64,000 nucleotides of DNA from Eledone cirrhosa. Taxonomy: Eukaryota > Mollusca > Cephalopoda > Octopoda > Eledonidae. Location of the stretch: the NCBI GenBank assembly GCA_964016885.1, contig OZ024744.1, forward strand, positions 65,507,496 to 65,571,495. The letters run 5' to 3'. The notes beneath the pieces were generated by a model, which worked only from the letters and a program-made list of their open reading frames with translations, did no database searches and had not been told where the DNA came from. The translations under genes were made by a program, and so were the position numbers. How positions within the stretch are numbered: the first letter of the stretch is position 1; the number at the start of each line of letters is the position of its first letter. Positions 1-63,169 of the stretch are shown one piece after another.

Positions 1-325
1 AGAGTACCCGACCTCCCATGGGTACAAGCTGAAGCATATAGACAATTTGCCCCCACCGCAAGGTGGTCGTGGAGGTGCCACGGAAAAAAAAAGCACCCAG
101 CCCACACTGTAAAGTGGACGTGTAGGCGCCACGGAAAAAAAGTACCCAGCACTCACTGTAAATGAGGTTGGTGTTAGGAAGGGCATCCAGCTGTAGAAAT
201 CAAGCCAAATCAGTTCCTGTATGAGCAAGGCATGGTCAGCCGACCAGACACTGCCCACAACAGGACAACCCGTCTAACCCATGCTAGCGTGGAAGAACGG
301 ACGTAAAACGGTGATGATGATGAAA
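1..325 (+). mobile_element. LINE 3'-end fragment
   Basis: It covers the last codons and 3' UTR of the RTE-like LINE (ACCCGACCTCCCATGGG onward), the tail hairpin near 280 and the GATGATGATGA end at 310-323. The left side is cut by the window. Confidence 0.85.
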
Positions 326-351
326 TATATATATATATAAATATATATATC

Positions 352-374
<23 letters not shown>
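326..374. repeat. (TA)n microsatellite
   Basis: An almost pure AT-dinucleotide run directly after the GAT tail of the preceding LINE fragment, followed by a GA-rich stretch to about 415. Between 415 and 870 I see only A/T-rich intron sequence. Confidence 0.8.
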
Positions 375-383
<9 letters not shown>

Positions 384-871
384 GGGGAGGGTAGTGAGAT
401 AGAGAGAAAGAGAAAGATATTTCACAATGCTTCATAGAAACTATACTAGTAAATAATTTTATTTTAAGATTTTATTTATTGAAAGGAACAAAAGTAACAC
501 CCATAGAGTTTTCAGACTTCAATCAGGCTAGTGAGATTATATGACTAATGTTCAGTTTTAATTCCTGTTAATTATTTTCTAGAAGTAAGGAGCATGAGCA
601 GTAGGAGCAATATTCTGAAAGCTGAAGTTCTGAGGAAGAATGATTAAAGGAAGTGTTTCAGGGCATGAGAGAATGAGAAGTATGTGAAATGGAGTAAATC
701 AAAGTGGAAGCAGTACTCAGTTTAGTAATTTGGATTAGGCGGAGAGAAGAAATATCACATTTGTGATCTAGGCTGTTGATGAGTGAATCATAAACTAAAT
801 AGTGGTTGAATGCAATGAAATATGAAGAAAAAAGAAAAGGAAAAAAAACGTTTCATGTTTTCAACTCAACA

Positions 872-1090
872 TCTATATATATAAAGTTGTATTCCTGTCT
901 GTTCACGAACTCCTATGGTTTTGGAGATAGACCCTCATAATATATATTCTGGAACTACATTGCCCAAGGTACTTGGATAAGTATATTTCATTTTAATCAA
1001 AGGGTCCCCAGGTGCACAAAATCCCCACTGAAAATGTTTTCCCTTCGATTTATATGAAATTTAAACCATAGGTAAATGACAATATATGAT
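872..1090 (+). mobile_element. Possible Helitron-like 5' end
   Basis: TCTATATATATAAAGTTGTA preceded by A matches the TC-start and TATA-rich 5' ends of non-autonomous Helitrons in invertebrates, followed by TTCCTGTCTGTTCACGAACTC. No 3' hairpin with CTAG end was located, so the right end is a guess. Confidence 0.35.
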
Positions 1091-1379
1091 GCCTTTTCAC
1101 AAAAGTTTTGAATTGATATTTTTAAAAAAATTATTTACAAGAAACAAAATAAGAATAAGATTTAATAATGTAATTTTGATTTGATATATTACAAAAAATA
1201 ATGTTTTCCAATTTTTCATGCATTATATTTTACATTGAGTAATATTGAAATGCTGAGTTTTTCTCCATAAATTATATCACTGATTTAAAATCAATCATCA
1301 TTTTCTTACAAAAAAGATGTGTGAAACACAGCAAGGCTAGTGTATATATAAGAATGGCTTTAAGAGATACATTCTTTAC

Positions 1380-52810
<51,431 letters not shown>

Positions 52811-53790
52811 CTATAAAATAAAAAATAAAAGATAAATAAAAATTAGAGAAACAAATATAAAATTTTTAAAAACAAATTATACCAATTTTTTTTTTTAAAT
52901 CTCAGGATGTTGACATTGAAATACAAATAGTTTAGTCCATTTCTAACCAACCATTATTACATAAGAACTTGTGTAAACTTTCAAAGTTGAAATGAATACC
53001 ATTACTCTGAAAATTTGCAATGTTTTTATTAGATAAGATTCCATTTTAAAATAATTATTAACTATCTGCTTTCAGTGTAAAATATATATCAAGTTTAAAA
53101 CAGGGCATAAAATTCCTCATTTTTAAATGTTAAATATTTGCAAAATGCTAATTCTTGTTTTCTTTTTTTTTTTTTTTTTTTTTACAGCCCATTGATATTA
53201 AACAGGCACTAGCAGGTGCTTCCATTAAGGATGTAATGCCATTACAATGTCAGATGAGATGAAACTGATTCAATTGAAATAGCTGAAGTAAAGTCTTTCT
53301 ATTCAGAATGGTAATTAATTCCAAGAGTATTAACCATAGATAATTCCTGATATTCAGAAATTAACTTGGAATGAAAGAGTTTATTTTCCCATAACAGTGC
53401 TGTATTTTCTTAAATCAAGCAGAGGCAAATCTATACAGGTATGTTAAGGTTAGATATTCAAGCAATAATATCAGAACAACAACTGAGCTTTAAGATAAGG
53501 CAATGCTCTACTTACTCAAGCTAAAAATAGGTACTATTATCATGGCATAAATCATAGGGGGGGGGGGGGGGGGGGGGCTGAATATATAAAAATGGAATTA
53601 CTAAATTAGTAAAAATATAATCAAATTTTAGAACTGAACCTCTAGCTAAACATCAACTGCTCTATGTTGGCTGTTGAATAATATATAATCCAGGGAATAA
53701 TATATAATTCAAGGACATAAATGTAATATCCACACCCCTACACCTCCCAACTTGTCTACACCACCCTTATACTAAAGTTATGTAGGTATG
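52811..53790. other. Intron sequence upstream of exon a
   Basis: A/T-rich with a T run near 53162-53183. No upstream MRCK exon found. Confidence 0.5.
53557..53577. repeat. Run of 21 G
   Basis: Uninterrupted G on plus (C in the host transcript strand). It could form a G-quadruplex in DNA, and also may be a sequencing-length artefact. Confidence 0.85.
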
Positions 53791-53794
53791 ACAA

Positions 53795-54020
53795 AAACAT
53801 CCAGCCCACACTGTAAAGTGGTCATGTAGGTGTCACAACAAAAAGCACCCACCACACTAAATGTAGTTGGCGTTAGGAAGGGCATCCAGTCATAGAAATC
53901 TAGCCAGAAACGGTCCTATATGAGCAAGACAGTCACCTGACACAAATTGCCTCTAATGGGATAATCCATCTCATCCATGCTAGCATGGAAAATGGACATT
54001 AAACGATGATTATATATTTC
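53795..54020 (+). repeat. LINE-type 3' tail repeat
   Basis: CATCCAGCCCACACTGTAAAG, AGGAAGGGCATCCAGTCATAG, perfect hairpin CCATGCTAGCATGG (53975-53988), GGACATTAAACGATGATT. 54020-54480 after it is unassigned A/T-rich sequence. Confidence 0.8.
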
Positions 54021-54599
54021 ACTAAGAACAGAACGGATATCACTGCAAAACTAGATACTCAAGTAGTACTTGATCATTATGACTTAACTATGCTCGAGGT
54101 GTAGAAAAAGTGAAACAATTATGACTATTTCACCAAAGCACAAGCAGACAATGCATATACACATATGTTAAACTAAATATGCATATATTAGACATTAGAA
54201 CAAATTTGAGAGAAGAAAAATAAATTTGCCTCTTATAGCTTCAATATTAATGAATCAAGTATTGAAGTATGCATTTCTTAATAATGGCTTCTCAGCCTTT
54301 TAGAAAAGTGTATAAAATTGTTAATTTGTATATTTCAATAAAGTTATTTATTCAAAAGAATTTAATTATTAAACCTTATAAAAATGATGTAACAATTTAC
54401 AAATGTGCAAAGCTGGAAACAAAACTTTTGCAAATCAGAACTAAAGTACCAGTGCTAAATTTACTTTTTTTTTTTAAATGGGCAACAAGCGATAGCTAAA
54501 TCTCACTTGGATAAGATGCCAGTCTGGCACATAATAACCAGGCATATTTTTTTATATCTAGATGAAGTGAAGCAATGTAAAATTTAACACCTGATGTGG

Positions 54600-55280
54600 G
54601 TCTCAGAAGAGAGAGAGCACTGACTATATTAGTAATCTTACTTTTCTCAAACACCATGTTCTCCAATTTAGACAAGCAAAGCCAAGCTTTCTGAGAATAA
54701 CTTCTTTGCAGCAGTATATAAAACCAGATTAAACCAGGATCAAGAATAGCAAGTATGAATAAACAACAAAAATAAAAAGAATATAACCTTTCCTACATTC
54801 TCTAATCAGTTTTATAAAAGAATAGCCAGAATCCTAATCCTCCTCTAAACAAATCATTGATATATAAATATATAATCTGAATGCTCTCCAGGTGGTTGTT
54901 TAATTCTTGGTCTACCCTGATCCAGTTGACCTATGCTCAAGTGACCACAGTTCTGAGGAAGAGGAGACTGTATGCGTGAGGAGGGGATCTGATGTGACCT
55001 TTTGGCAAAAAAAAAAAAAAAAAAAAAAAAATTGAAAACAATCAGCAGGCATGAAATAGCCAGAAATAGCAGGACTGTTAAGATTAACAAAACCACGAAA
55101 AGGAAACAAACATCTAACCAGACATAACCTTTACTATCTAAGATCCAAGAATACATTGAGAAATAATGAAGTAGACAAAAATAACCATCTACACTCGTAT
55201 TACAAGATCACAAACAAAACAAAGAGCATCTTTTGGGGGAGGTTTCATTTATATGACAGTCATAAATGCTTATATTTTGT
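54600..55280. other. Intron sequence, nothing recognised
   Basis: A/T-rich with an A run near 55007-55030. 54480-54600 may be a decayed type D SINE (GATGCCAGTCTGGCAC, GAAGCAATGTAAAATT). Confidence 0.45.
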
Positions 55281-55289
55281 ACCCTAGGA

Positions 55290-55459
55290 CAGTGGTTCCC
55301 AAAGTAGGTTCTGCAAAGGAGTATCTGAGGTACCGTGAAAAAAAAAAAAGCAGAGGAGTACATTTATATTACACCATAATAGTATTAGACATTCGGGTTA
55401 CCCCCAAAAGTTTCTGAACCAAAAAGGGTTCTGTATCTGAAAAGGTTTGGGAAACCCTG
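55290..55459. mobile_element. hAT-like non-autonomous element with 8-bp duplication
   Basis: Ends CAGTGGTTCCCAAAG and TTTGGGAAACCCTG are imperfect inverted repeats typical of hAT elements. Flanked by CCCTAGGA (55282-55289) and CCCCAGGA (55460-55467), an 8-bp target duplication with one difference. 170 bp, non-coding. Confidence 0.85.
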
Positions 55460-55834
55460 CCCCAGGAGAACCAAAATAGCTAATAAAAACACTTAGAGAA
55501 AAACAAAAAACAGCTGATGTGGCTTACGTGATCAAGAAGCCAGCTCTACATCAAATGATAAAAAAAAAAATAGATCAGAAGATGTCAGAACTGTTGCATA
55601 TTCCAATGGGCCTGATTGCACCTCAAATGGCAAAAAAAGTCCATACCACATGGGAATGCAAGATATGCCAAATTGTTGCATTGTGCAGAGAACAGCATTG
55701 CTTTGCAAAGTTCCACAATTTAGAACAGTAAACTTTATAGATTTACTGTTATTTTTTTTACATTGTTTTCAACTAACCTGTAGCTTCACCTGCATCATTA
55801 TGTAACAACTCTTGTTCCAATAACCTGCACATGC

Positions 55835-56075
55835 CATCATATGTCCATTCTCTATGCTTGCAAAGTCAGATGAGTGTCACATTATGAAATAAGTCAAGTC
55901 AGATCAGATCAGGTGACCATGTCTTATAAGGAACTGTTTTGACTTGGTTTCTATAGCTGGATGCCTTTCTTAATGCCAACCAACCATATTACAACATGGT
56001 CTGTGCTAAAACAACCATCTAACGAGGTAAACTTGGTGCTTTTTGCCAAGTCACCAGCATGACAAACTTACAATG
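55835..56075 (-). repeat. LINE-type 3' tail repeat (diverged)
   Basis: ATATGTCCATTCTCTATGC, CAGGTGACCATGTCTTATAAG, GGTTTCTATAGCTGGATGCC, CAACCATATTACAACATGG. Confidence 0.6.
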
Positions 56076-56155
56076 TGACATTGTTCAGTGCATTGATTTG
56101 ATAAAAGTTCAAATAGATAAGAACCATTGAACTATATAGTGAAAATGAAATACTT

Positions 56156-56584
56156 TTGTGTAAAAACACAATCTGTGTTTCTTGTAAATTTCACTATAAG
56201 CAACAAAAAGGCAAAGGAAAATATATAATTCTTGTTTCTGATGTTTACATGACTGTCTTTTTAGTAAGTACATTTACTAAATTTAATGACATCTTTTATC
56301 TTTATTTTTATTATTATGGAATTAATTATCAATTAGTTATACAATTTTTAACACGTGATTACAACATATTAAAAAGTAGAGCATTTTCTGCATTGCTGCT
56401 AATTTCAATAATCATCTCTACAAAATATAGACACATTCAACATTTGTATAAACAAATCTGTTTTTATGCATTTTCTGCTAAAACGTTACAGGACTGGGGG
56501 CTTGACATTCAACAGGATGCTCTAAGAGTTAAATGGAAATGTGAATGGCATAAACATCACAACTGCCATTTAATTTTCTACTAA
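56156..56584 (+). other. Open frame of 142 codons, unrecognised
   Basis: A long frame for such A/T-rich DNA, Lys/Ile/Tyr-rich, ending KWKCEWHKHHNCHLIFY. I recognise no domain, see no splice partners, and its composition is that of the surrounding intron. It may be chance or a decayed transposon piece. Confidence 0.12.
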
Positions 56585-56724
56585 AACAAAACAGCATGTG
56601 GTACCATATGCAGGTCACATAAAAGTCTTTTCAAAGAAAATATGCATTGCTATCACAGTTCTTCAGATCCTTACCAAAGCAAAAATTTAAATACTAACAA
56701 AAATCGCCTCTTTTACTAAACAAA

Positions 56725-56903
56725 ATAACATTTTAATAAGCACGCATTTAGATTTAAATCTTCCAACACAATTTTATATAAGAACCTATGTTACAAATGC
56801 CATCTTAATTTTTTAAAAATGAAGAATGCAGAGGGATTCACTAAATTTATTAATACAAATACAGTGTATTTCATTAGAAATATGGTAATGAAAAGGTTGT
56901 CCA
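56725..56903 (+). mobile_element. TTAA-type MITE, family B (left end worn)
   Basis: AAATCTTCCAACACAATTTTA, TAAGAACCTATGTTACAAATGCC, GTATTTCATTAGAAATATGG, ATGAAAAGGTT at the right end. Confidence 0.7.
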
Positions 56904-56964
56904 CAATGTAGATCTTGGAGTTTCTTCCCCACTAAAGTAATTAAATAAATTAGTTAAAGTTTGT

Positions 56965-57190
56965 CCCAAGCCTGGAAGCTCATCAAGCCAGTACTTATCC
57001 CAGTTTCATCAGTGTTAGGCAAGTGAGAGTACAAGACTCCCTGCTGGACAGGATGCCAGTCCATAAGAGAACCCCAGGTACTGCTGGTAGCCATTTTCAG
57101 CTGACTACAACCCGGTCCAAGAATCAAATCCACATCATAACCTTAAGTTCAACACCTGAACCATAACTAAGCCATGCACCCTTAATGTAG
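56965..57190 (-). mobile_element. tRNA-headed SINE, type D
   Basis: CCAGTACTTATCCCAGTTTC, AAGACTCCCTGCTGGACAGG, AATCAAATCCACATCATAACC and AAGCCATGCACCC as at 38165-38440; part of the central block is missing. Confidence 0.7.
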
Positions 57191-57387
57191 TAAAGAAAAA
57201 CATAAAATAGACCATTTTCATTTTAACATCCACTTTTCTATGCTGTCATGGGTTGAATGAAACTATTTTTTTATGAGGAGGGGGGGGGGGGTTTACAGCT
57301 AGATGCTTTTCCTGATGTCAAATCTATAAAGAACATATTTAACACTAATACATTTTAGTACTAAATACATATGATCTATGCAAAGGT

Positions 57388-57680
57388 TACAGGTATGTAA
57401 TTAGAATGTCGGATAAAGTGCTTCGTTCCGGGTCTCTGAGTTCAAATCCTGCCATGGTCAATTTTGCCTTTCATCCATTCATTGAGAAAAATGTACCAGT
57501 CTATTACTGGGGGTCAATTCTTCTATATCTCTTTCTCACTTCCTTTCTCTCTCTCTCTGGAAGAAATCTGCTGTACTCAGGCCTTGAGAGGGGATAGGCT
57601 CTACCAGATTTAAAAATACCCTAAGAAATGTTGTATGTCAATATGGCACCCCTACGATTTCCTCATGAGTTACAGATTCA
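57388..57680 (+). mobile_element. tRNA-headed SINE, type E
   Basis: Box B-like GAGTTCAAATCCTGCCATGG, TTTTGCCTTTCATCCATTC, TACTGGGGGTCAATTCTTC, then CAGGCCTTGAGAGGGGATAGG, a tail shared with the copy at 12928-13243. Confidence 0.75.
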
Positions 57681-57689
57681 TACCATACC

Positions 57690-57870
57690 CGTCATCATCA
57701 TCATCGTTTAACGTCCATTTTTCCATGCTTGCATGAGAGAGGGATCGTCCACATCGAAAGACAAGTCTGGCCAGGATTGGCCACACTGTACCTTGCTCTG
57801 ACGGGACTGTAATTTGGCTGGGGATTCTTACAGCTGGATGTGCTTCCTAACACCGACCACATTTACATGG
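57690..57870 (-). repeat. LINE-type 3' tail repeat (variant)
   Basis: ATCATCATCATCGTTTAACG, CCATGCTTGCATGAGAG, TTCTTACAGCTGGATGTGC, CTAACACCGACCACATTTAC; the middle (GTCTGGCCAGGATTGGCCAC) differs from the standard tail. Confidence 0.7.
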
Positions 57871-57879
57871 TTTATTTAC

Positions 57880-58850
57880 AAGTAATATTACAGAATGAAA
57901 TAACTAGAACCTAAGGGAAATAGACCCTCAAAATTGCAAGCCTATGCCAACAAGACCACTTAGTGAACCCCTTTTTCTGGTTTGGCTATTCTAAACAGTC
58001 AAGTTTCATAAGCTCTATACTGTTCCCTCTGTTCATACTGCTACAGTATTATGAGCAGTTCAACTGAGCAGTTTTAATCTATTATCTCAGCAACATTAAA
58101 ACATTTGCATGCAAGCAATTAAATCAAACCTTCATAATAGCAACAATTACAGAATTGCTGAACCAAAGCAAACCACAAAGAATATATATTCTGTTGTATC
58201 AAGCTAACATAAAATAACATTTGAAAATATAGACATAAAAGGATGATAATATGTGAGTGTGTGAGTGAGTGTGAAAGTGTGAGAGAGAGGAGAGAGAGGA
58301 AGAGAGAGAGAGTGTGTGCGTGCGTGTCCATTTTCTCCTGCTGCTAATTAATTTAAAGATGAATGGTATATACTAATTTATAAATAAAGCAAGAGTTAGC
58401 ATCAGGAAAGGTATCTAGGTATAGAAACAAAATAAAAACTGACCACCACCCACACATCCATCCATCAACCCACCAAAAATACATTTTCATTCAACTCATG
58501 CCACCAAAGAGATCATTCAGAGTTGCTGGTCTGTATTAGACACCACATTATTTGTATGCTTCAATACCAACCACTTGGTGTTGAACTGAGTGCATTTTAT
58601 TAGAGACTAGCACTAGGTTTTTTTTAATTCTCAGTGCTAAACTAAAGAGTCTTTTCTAACCTACACTATCTACACCCTTTCAAGAAAAATGTGACTAAGG
58701 GAGTGAATAGAAGAGAGACTGATGACAAACGGTATAAAAAAATAAAAAAATAAAAAATGAGTTGATGGGAAGAAGCAGTTATGGGAACAAGAGAATAATA
58801 ATGGAGGAAGTAACAGAAGACACAAAGATAGCTACATGTTGCTTATTGGT
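57880..58850. other. Intron sequence, mostly unassigned
   Basis: A GA/GT simple repeat at ~58250-58325; nothing else recognised. No MRCK exon. Confidence 0.5.
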
Positions 58851-58851
58851 A

Positions 58852-59191
58852 AGGTGCATGGCTTAGTGGTCAAAGCATTGGCCTTGCAATCGAAAGGTTG
58901 TGAGTTCAATTCTCAGACCGGGTGATGTGTTGTTTCTTTGAGCAAGACACTATTTCACATTGCTCCAGTTTACTCAGCTGTAAAAATGAGATGATAGGGA
59001 CTGGGGTCCCTATCATTCCACTGCAAAATGGTCGTGGCGGTGCCACAGCAAAAAAGCACCCAGCACTCACTGTAAATGAGGTTGGTGTTAGGAAGGGCAT
59101 CCAGCTGTAGAAATCAAGCCAGAATCAGTTCCCGTCCAACCCTTGCAAGCAGGGAAAAGCAGACGTAAAATGATGATGATGATGATGATGA
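58852..59191 (+). mobile_element. tRNA-headed SINE with LINE-type tail
   Basis: The best-preserved copy: box A-like TGGCTTAGTGGTCAAAG, box B-like GGTTGTGAGTTCAATTC, central block, palindrome-like GGGACTGGGGTCCC, LINE-type tail, hairpin CCCTTGCAAGCAGGG (59140-59154), GATGATGATGATGATGATGA. Confidence 0.92.
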
Positions 59192-59599
59192 CTAGCATGA
59201 TGGGATAGTAACAAGGTGGTAAATGACAGTTATAGACATCAGTGAAAAATGACATGGGATTGATATGGATAGATAAAAAGCCATCTCTTATTACACTAGG
59301 AAAGAGGTATATTGTTAATGGGCAATAGTCGAGGGAATTGAATATAGACAGCTCAAATGCCATCTCTTGTGACAAGCAGTCTACAGTGACAAGGAAAGAG
59401 GCTGAATGATAGCCGAGGGGTAACAATGAAAAGGAAGTAAATGGAGAGTTAATAAGAATAGAATGGTCAAGAGATCATATATGTGTGTGAGTGGGTGTGT
59501 GTGTATCCATCCAAACCTCCATTGCAATTAATTTCAGGAGAGAGTATGACATTTTATTTTGATTGAGAGATCACAGCACCAATACTATGATTATGTAGT

Positions 59600-59840
59600 T
59601 AGAATGTCTCAGGAAAAAAAAATCATTGGACAGATTTTATGAGCAAAACCAACCAGCAGGAGACCCTGGAGTAGACGGCAAGCAAGATGGTTGAATAACA
59701 TCCATGAGCTTGGCTGGCCACGCTTGGGAATCCAACTGGATCAGTTGGAGACAGCTACTTCTGACAGGACCTGCTGGAACAAGAGTTTGAAGACTGCCCC
59801 CACGACCCCCTCAGGAATAACTGGGCGAAGAAGAAGCCTG
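59600..59840 (+). mobile_element. Fragment of the second non-LTR family
   Basis: GGACAGATTTTATGAGCAAAAC, GCAAGATGGTTGAATAAC, TGGAGACAGCTACTTCTGAC, CCCCCTCAGGAATAACTGGG. 59192-59600 before it is unassigned. Confidence 0.75.
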
Positions 59841-60219
59841 AAAAAGGTTAAATTTAGAGCCAACTTAAGTAGGGTCTGAATATAAAAATGATATAACTAA
59901 ATACCAGAAGGTATTTTCTTTAGTGTTCTAGAAATTCTGCCATCCACTACAAATATCTTGATTGTAATGTAAAATAGCTTTAAAAACTTTTTCCCAAAAT
60001 TTATATTTAAATGTGTTAAATAAAACACACTTTGTATACAATTCTTAAGGAAATGTGATAAGGTAAATTAAAGAAACTAGTTGTAAATATAAAATAAAAT
60101 CAGATTTACTATTTATATACTCATAGACAAGTTGCATTTTACTCCACTTGTGGAAAATGTGCAGTTCTCTACTAGCTGGGTGTAATCTTAATGCACATTA
60201 GATGCTGCACACATTATCA

Positions 60220-60340
60220 ACTAAACATTATCATTTAAAGTCTATTTTCCATTCTTGCATGGGTTAGATGGATTGTCACATTCTGAGGTTATACAGGTCA
60301 AGTGACTACATCTTGTTCATATGTTCTAGTTTTGGATGTC
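60220..60340 (-). repeat. Tail repeat fragment
   Basis: ATCATTTAAAGTCTATTTTCC, TTGCATGGGTTAGATGGATTG, ACTACATCTTGTTCATATG. 59840-60220 is unassigned A/T-rich DNA. Confidence 0.55.
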
Positions 60341-60564
60341 CTAAGTGGCAAATTCAAAATATTGGCTAAACTGATTATTTCAACTGAATTTTTTTTCTTT
60401 TTCTATTTTTATTTATATGTATATGGCAATAAAACTGATAAAACAATGATTCCTTCTGATAAAGGCATGACTAATCTTTGTAGGGGAAGTGAAATGACAA
60501 ATGAATTCACTTACTGGGACTATATTGGCCAGTGTAGAGAATATAGATAAAAATCAAACCTGGC

Positions 60565-60778
60565 ATGATTTAAACAGGCCATATCTTGCCAGAATTCTCT
60601 CGTTTTCTGTTGAAACCAGCCATAACTGGCTGCTCATATTTACGTTAAGGTATTGTTATCAAAATAAATAATATCAAAATTTCGTAGAATCGATATTATG
60701 CAAGATAATTATGTGAGATAAAGACTACTCTATATTTACTATTGTATTTTCATGGTAATGTAAATGCTAAAGTGTTAC
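60565..60778 (+). mobile_element. TTAA-type MITE, family A (left end worn)
   Basis: TTTAAACAGGCCATATCTTGCC, GGTATTGTTATCAAAATAAA, GTAAATGCTAAAGTGTTAC at the right. 60780-61225 after it is unassigned, with an A run near 61185. Confidence 0.8.
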
Positions 60779-61224
60779 GGTATTTAGCATCTGCTAAGTT
60801 GCTATCCTAATATGAGGAATATTACAACCATTTAAATTACATGCAATCTATGTTCCATTGGATTTTTAAGCAACATTGGATGATGTCATCTTCAGAGTTA
60901 GCGAAGATAACTGAATACTATGTAGCAATGTCAAGGTGATTTGTTCCACACCAATGGTATTCCAACAAACCAAAAATATGAATTACACTTCTTCAATTAT
61001 TTGGCATTATATGAAGACATTATTTACAAATATCACAAGTGCAAAAATGCAGAAATTATTGGTGGTGGTGGTGGGATCCTACCACAAGCTAATATCCCAT
61101 GGAAAGGTTTAGCAGATTTATCAAAGTTCAGAATGTTTGAAAATTCAAACCAGTCTATTTTTCATAAACCTCAAAATGAGAAGAAAAAAAAAAAAAAAAA
61201 AAATCTAAATTGATATTTTTTTGT

Positions 61225-61429
61225 TTAACCCTTTCATTGCTAAATTTTAAAGGAAATGCACTGTTTACGATTTTAAAATAATTTTGACAAGATTTAGTAA
61301 AATACTAACTCATTATTAAGCAGGTATTTGAAGTATTGAAATTTTTTTATATAAATACACTTTAAAACAAATAGTTTTGTATCTTAGAACCAGGTGTGTT
61401 TACAGGTGGTTTGGTATCAAAAGGGCTAA
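61225..61429 (+). mobile_element. TTAA-type MITE, family C
   Basis: TTAACCCTTTCATTGCTAAA and TTTGGTATCAAAAGGGCTAA form inverted repeats of about 18 bp; left TTAA intact. Interior TTTTAAAACAAATAGTTTTG-like, A/T-rich. Confidence 0.75.
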
Positions 61430-62465
61430 ATCACAAACTAATCAACCATATATATGAACAAAATTTGTCCTTATAGCAACACACAAATTATCAAAATTTT
61501 CCACAAAATTTCAAAGACAAAAAAAGAAAAGCAAAGATCAAATTTCCTATATAAAAAAAAAAATTAAAAAAAATTTAAAAAAATTTAAAAAAAAAAAAAT
61601 ACATATAAAACTTCAAATACAAGAAGTCTATTTCAATGAAAATGAATCTTGAGAAATTATGTGGCACTAAAATTCGATTAAGATAAATAGCAAAATCTTA
61701 AGGTAGGAAATTATGGCAAAATGTTCAAATTTTAACACAATCTGAATATGGTAGATAAATGAAGTTAAATCAACCACCAAATACAATTTTCACATCAAAT
61801 TAACTATTTAATAGTTCAGTTCTAAACTAACTGGCTTCTTTATAAAAATAAAACTTCACTTTAAATTGAAATTTATTTCCAACAGCAAACTCTAGAATAA
61901 AAATTACTTTCTATTTTAGAGTTATAACAAATTAGTATAAAATTTGATTAATATCTCAAGCAAAGAACATGCGCTAAAACTAAGAAAGAATTGTTCCTAA
62001 CAACTCCAGAGCATTACATAGAATTTAATTGAGATTTTACTTTTCAACATATAAAATATATATCATAAAATAAATCTGCAAAAAGTCAACTGAAAATTTA
62101 TAGTCAAACCAAGTTTTAGTGCCAACACTAAAAGAAAAATGAAAGCCAATTTTGGACCCTCTGCATGCAAGAGGCAATAAAACATTTTTAATTGAATAAC
62201 ACCCTAGTGTTGGTAGTTATCCGAGTGTCTATAATGTCCTACAGTTTAAAACACAAAAATTTGGGATCCTCAAAGACAGGAGGAGGTTTATCCAGTATAT
62301 TAAGCAGAATAACCATACAGAATCTTTCTTGTAACTTTTACAAAACCTCAATCAAATACATTAATGATATAGGTTCGATCAAGTAAAACTGGCTACAGCT
62401 AAGAGTTCAGAAAAAAAAAAAAGAAAAAGAAACACCTAAAAGAGTTATCACTTAATATAACTGTT
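61430..62465. other. Intron sequence, nothing recognised
   Basis: Over 1 kb of A/T-rich DNA with A runs near 61552-61600. No exon, repeat end or RNA motif identified. Confidence 0.5.
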
Positions 62466-62469
62466 TCTA

Positions 62470-62645
62470 GTTTTGGCACAAGGCCAGCAATTACCCAGTA
62501 CATTACTGGTACTTTATTTTGTTGACCCCGTAAGGATGAAAGGCAAAGTTAACCTTGACGGGATTTGAACTCAGACCATAAAGGGATGTAACTATGCTGG
62601 AAAGCATGGCGTCCGACTCTACCGATACTGCCAATCCACTGGGTT
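62470..62645 (-). mobile_element. tRNA-headed SINE, type E
   Basis: TTTGGCACAAGGCCAGCAATT, TTTTGTTGACCCCGTAAGG, TGACGGGATTTGAACTCAG (box B complement), CCGATACTGCCAATCCA (head complement). One of the best type E copies. Confidence 0.85.
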
Positions 62646-62734
62646 AGATAGGTTTGATGTACATCAGATCACTACTTTGCGCCTGTAATTTTGTAGCTCT
62701 GTATCCTAAAAAAATAACTTCACAACATTTTACT

Positions 62735-63050
62735 ATATCTTCTTAGCTGTCACAGTTGATACCACCTACTGTCTTTCTTACCCAGGGCATCATCTGTTCA
62801 AATTACATGTCCATAACAGTGCAGTCACCTCTTCCATTTACTGCAATAACTTATGTAATAACTGTAATACTTTGTCTATCTCTCAAATCTCTATCTTCCA
62901 TATAGGTTGTTAATATACATCTAACATTACTAGACTCATCTCATCTCTCTCAGGTCACCTCAGTAATTTGCACTGTGGTATTACTTTCGTTATACTTCGT
63001 ATAGTCTGTCTTATACACAAGAGAAAGCCTTTATTGCTAAAAAAGATAGG
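62735..63050 (-). mobile_element. Old LINE copy, C-terminal coding part
   Basis: ACATGTCCATAACAGTGCAG, TGTCTATCTCTCAAATCTC, AGTCTGTCTTATACACAAGAG: decayed complement of the WYGHVMR to GRLYDACI region. Confidence 0.6.
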
Positions 63051-63169
63051 CAAAGATTTTGAAGACTTGAAAACTATATTCTACTAATGATGGCTAAATA
63101 TCTACCTACTCCATCCACACAAGCTTTATTCTTTTCCCGGTTTCAGTCATTATATTTTATAATATTGGT

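Noticed and set aside
55775..55850. Possible minus-strand exon with a donor-like gtta after CTACAG
   Set aside because: Does not match the N-terminus expected for MRCK, and half of it is tail-repeat sequence.
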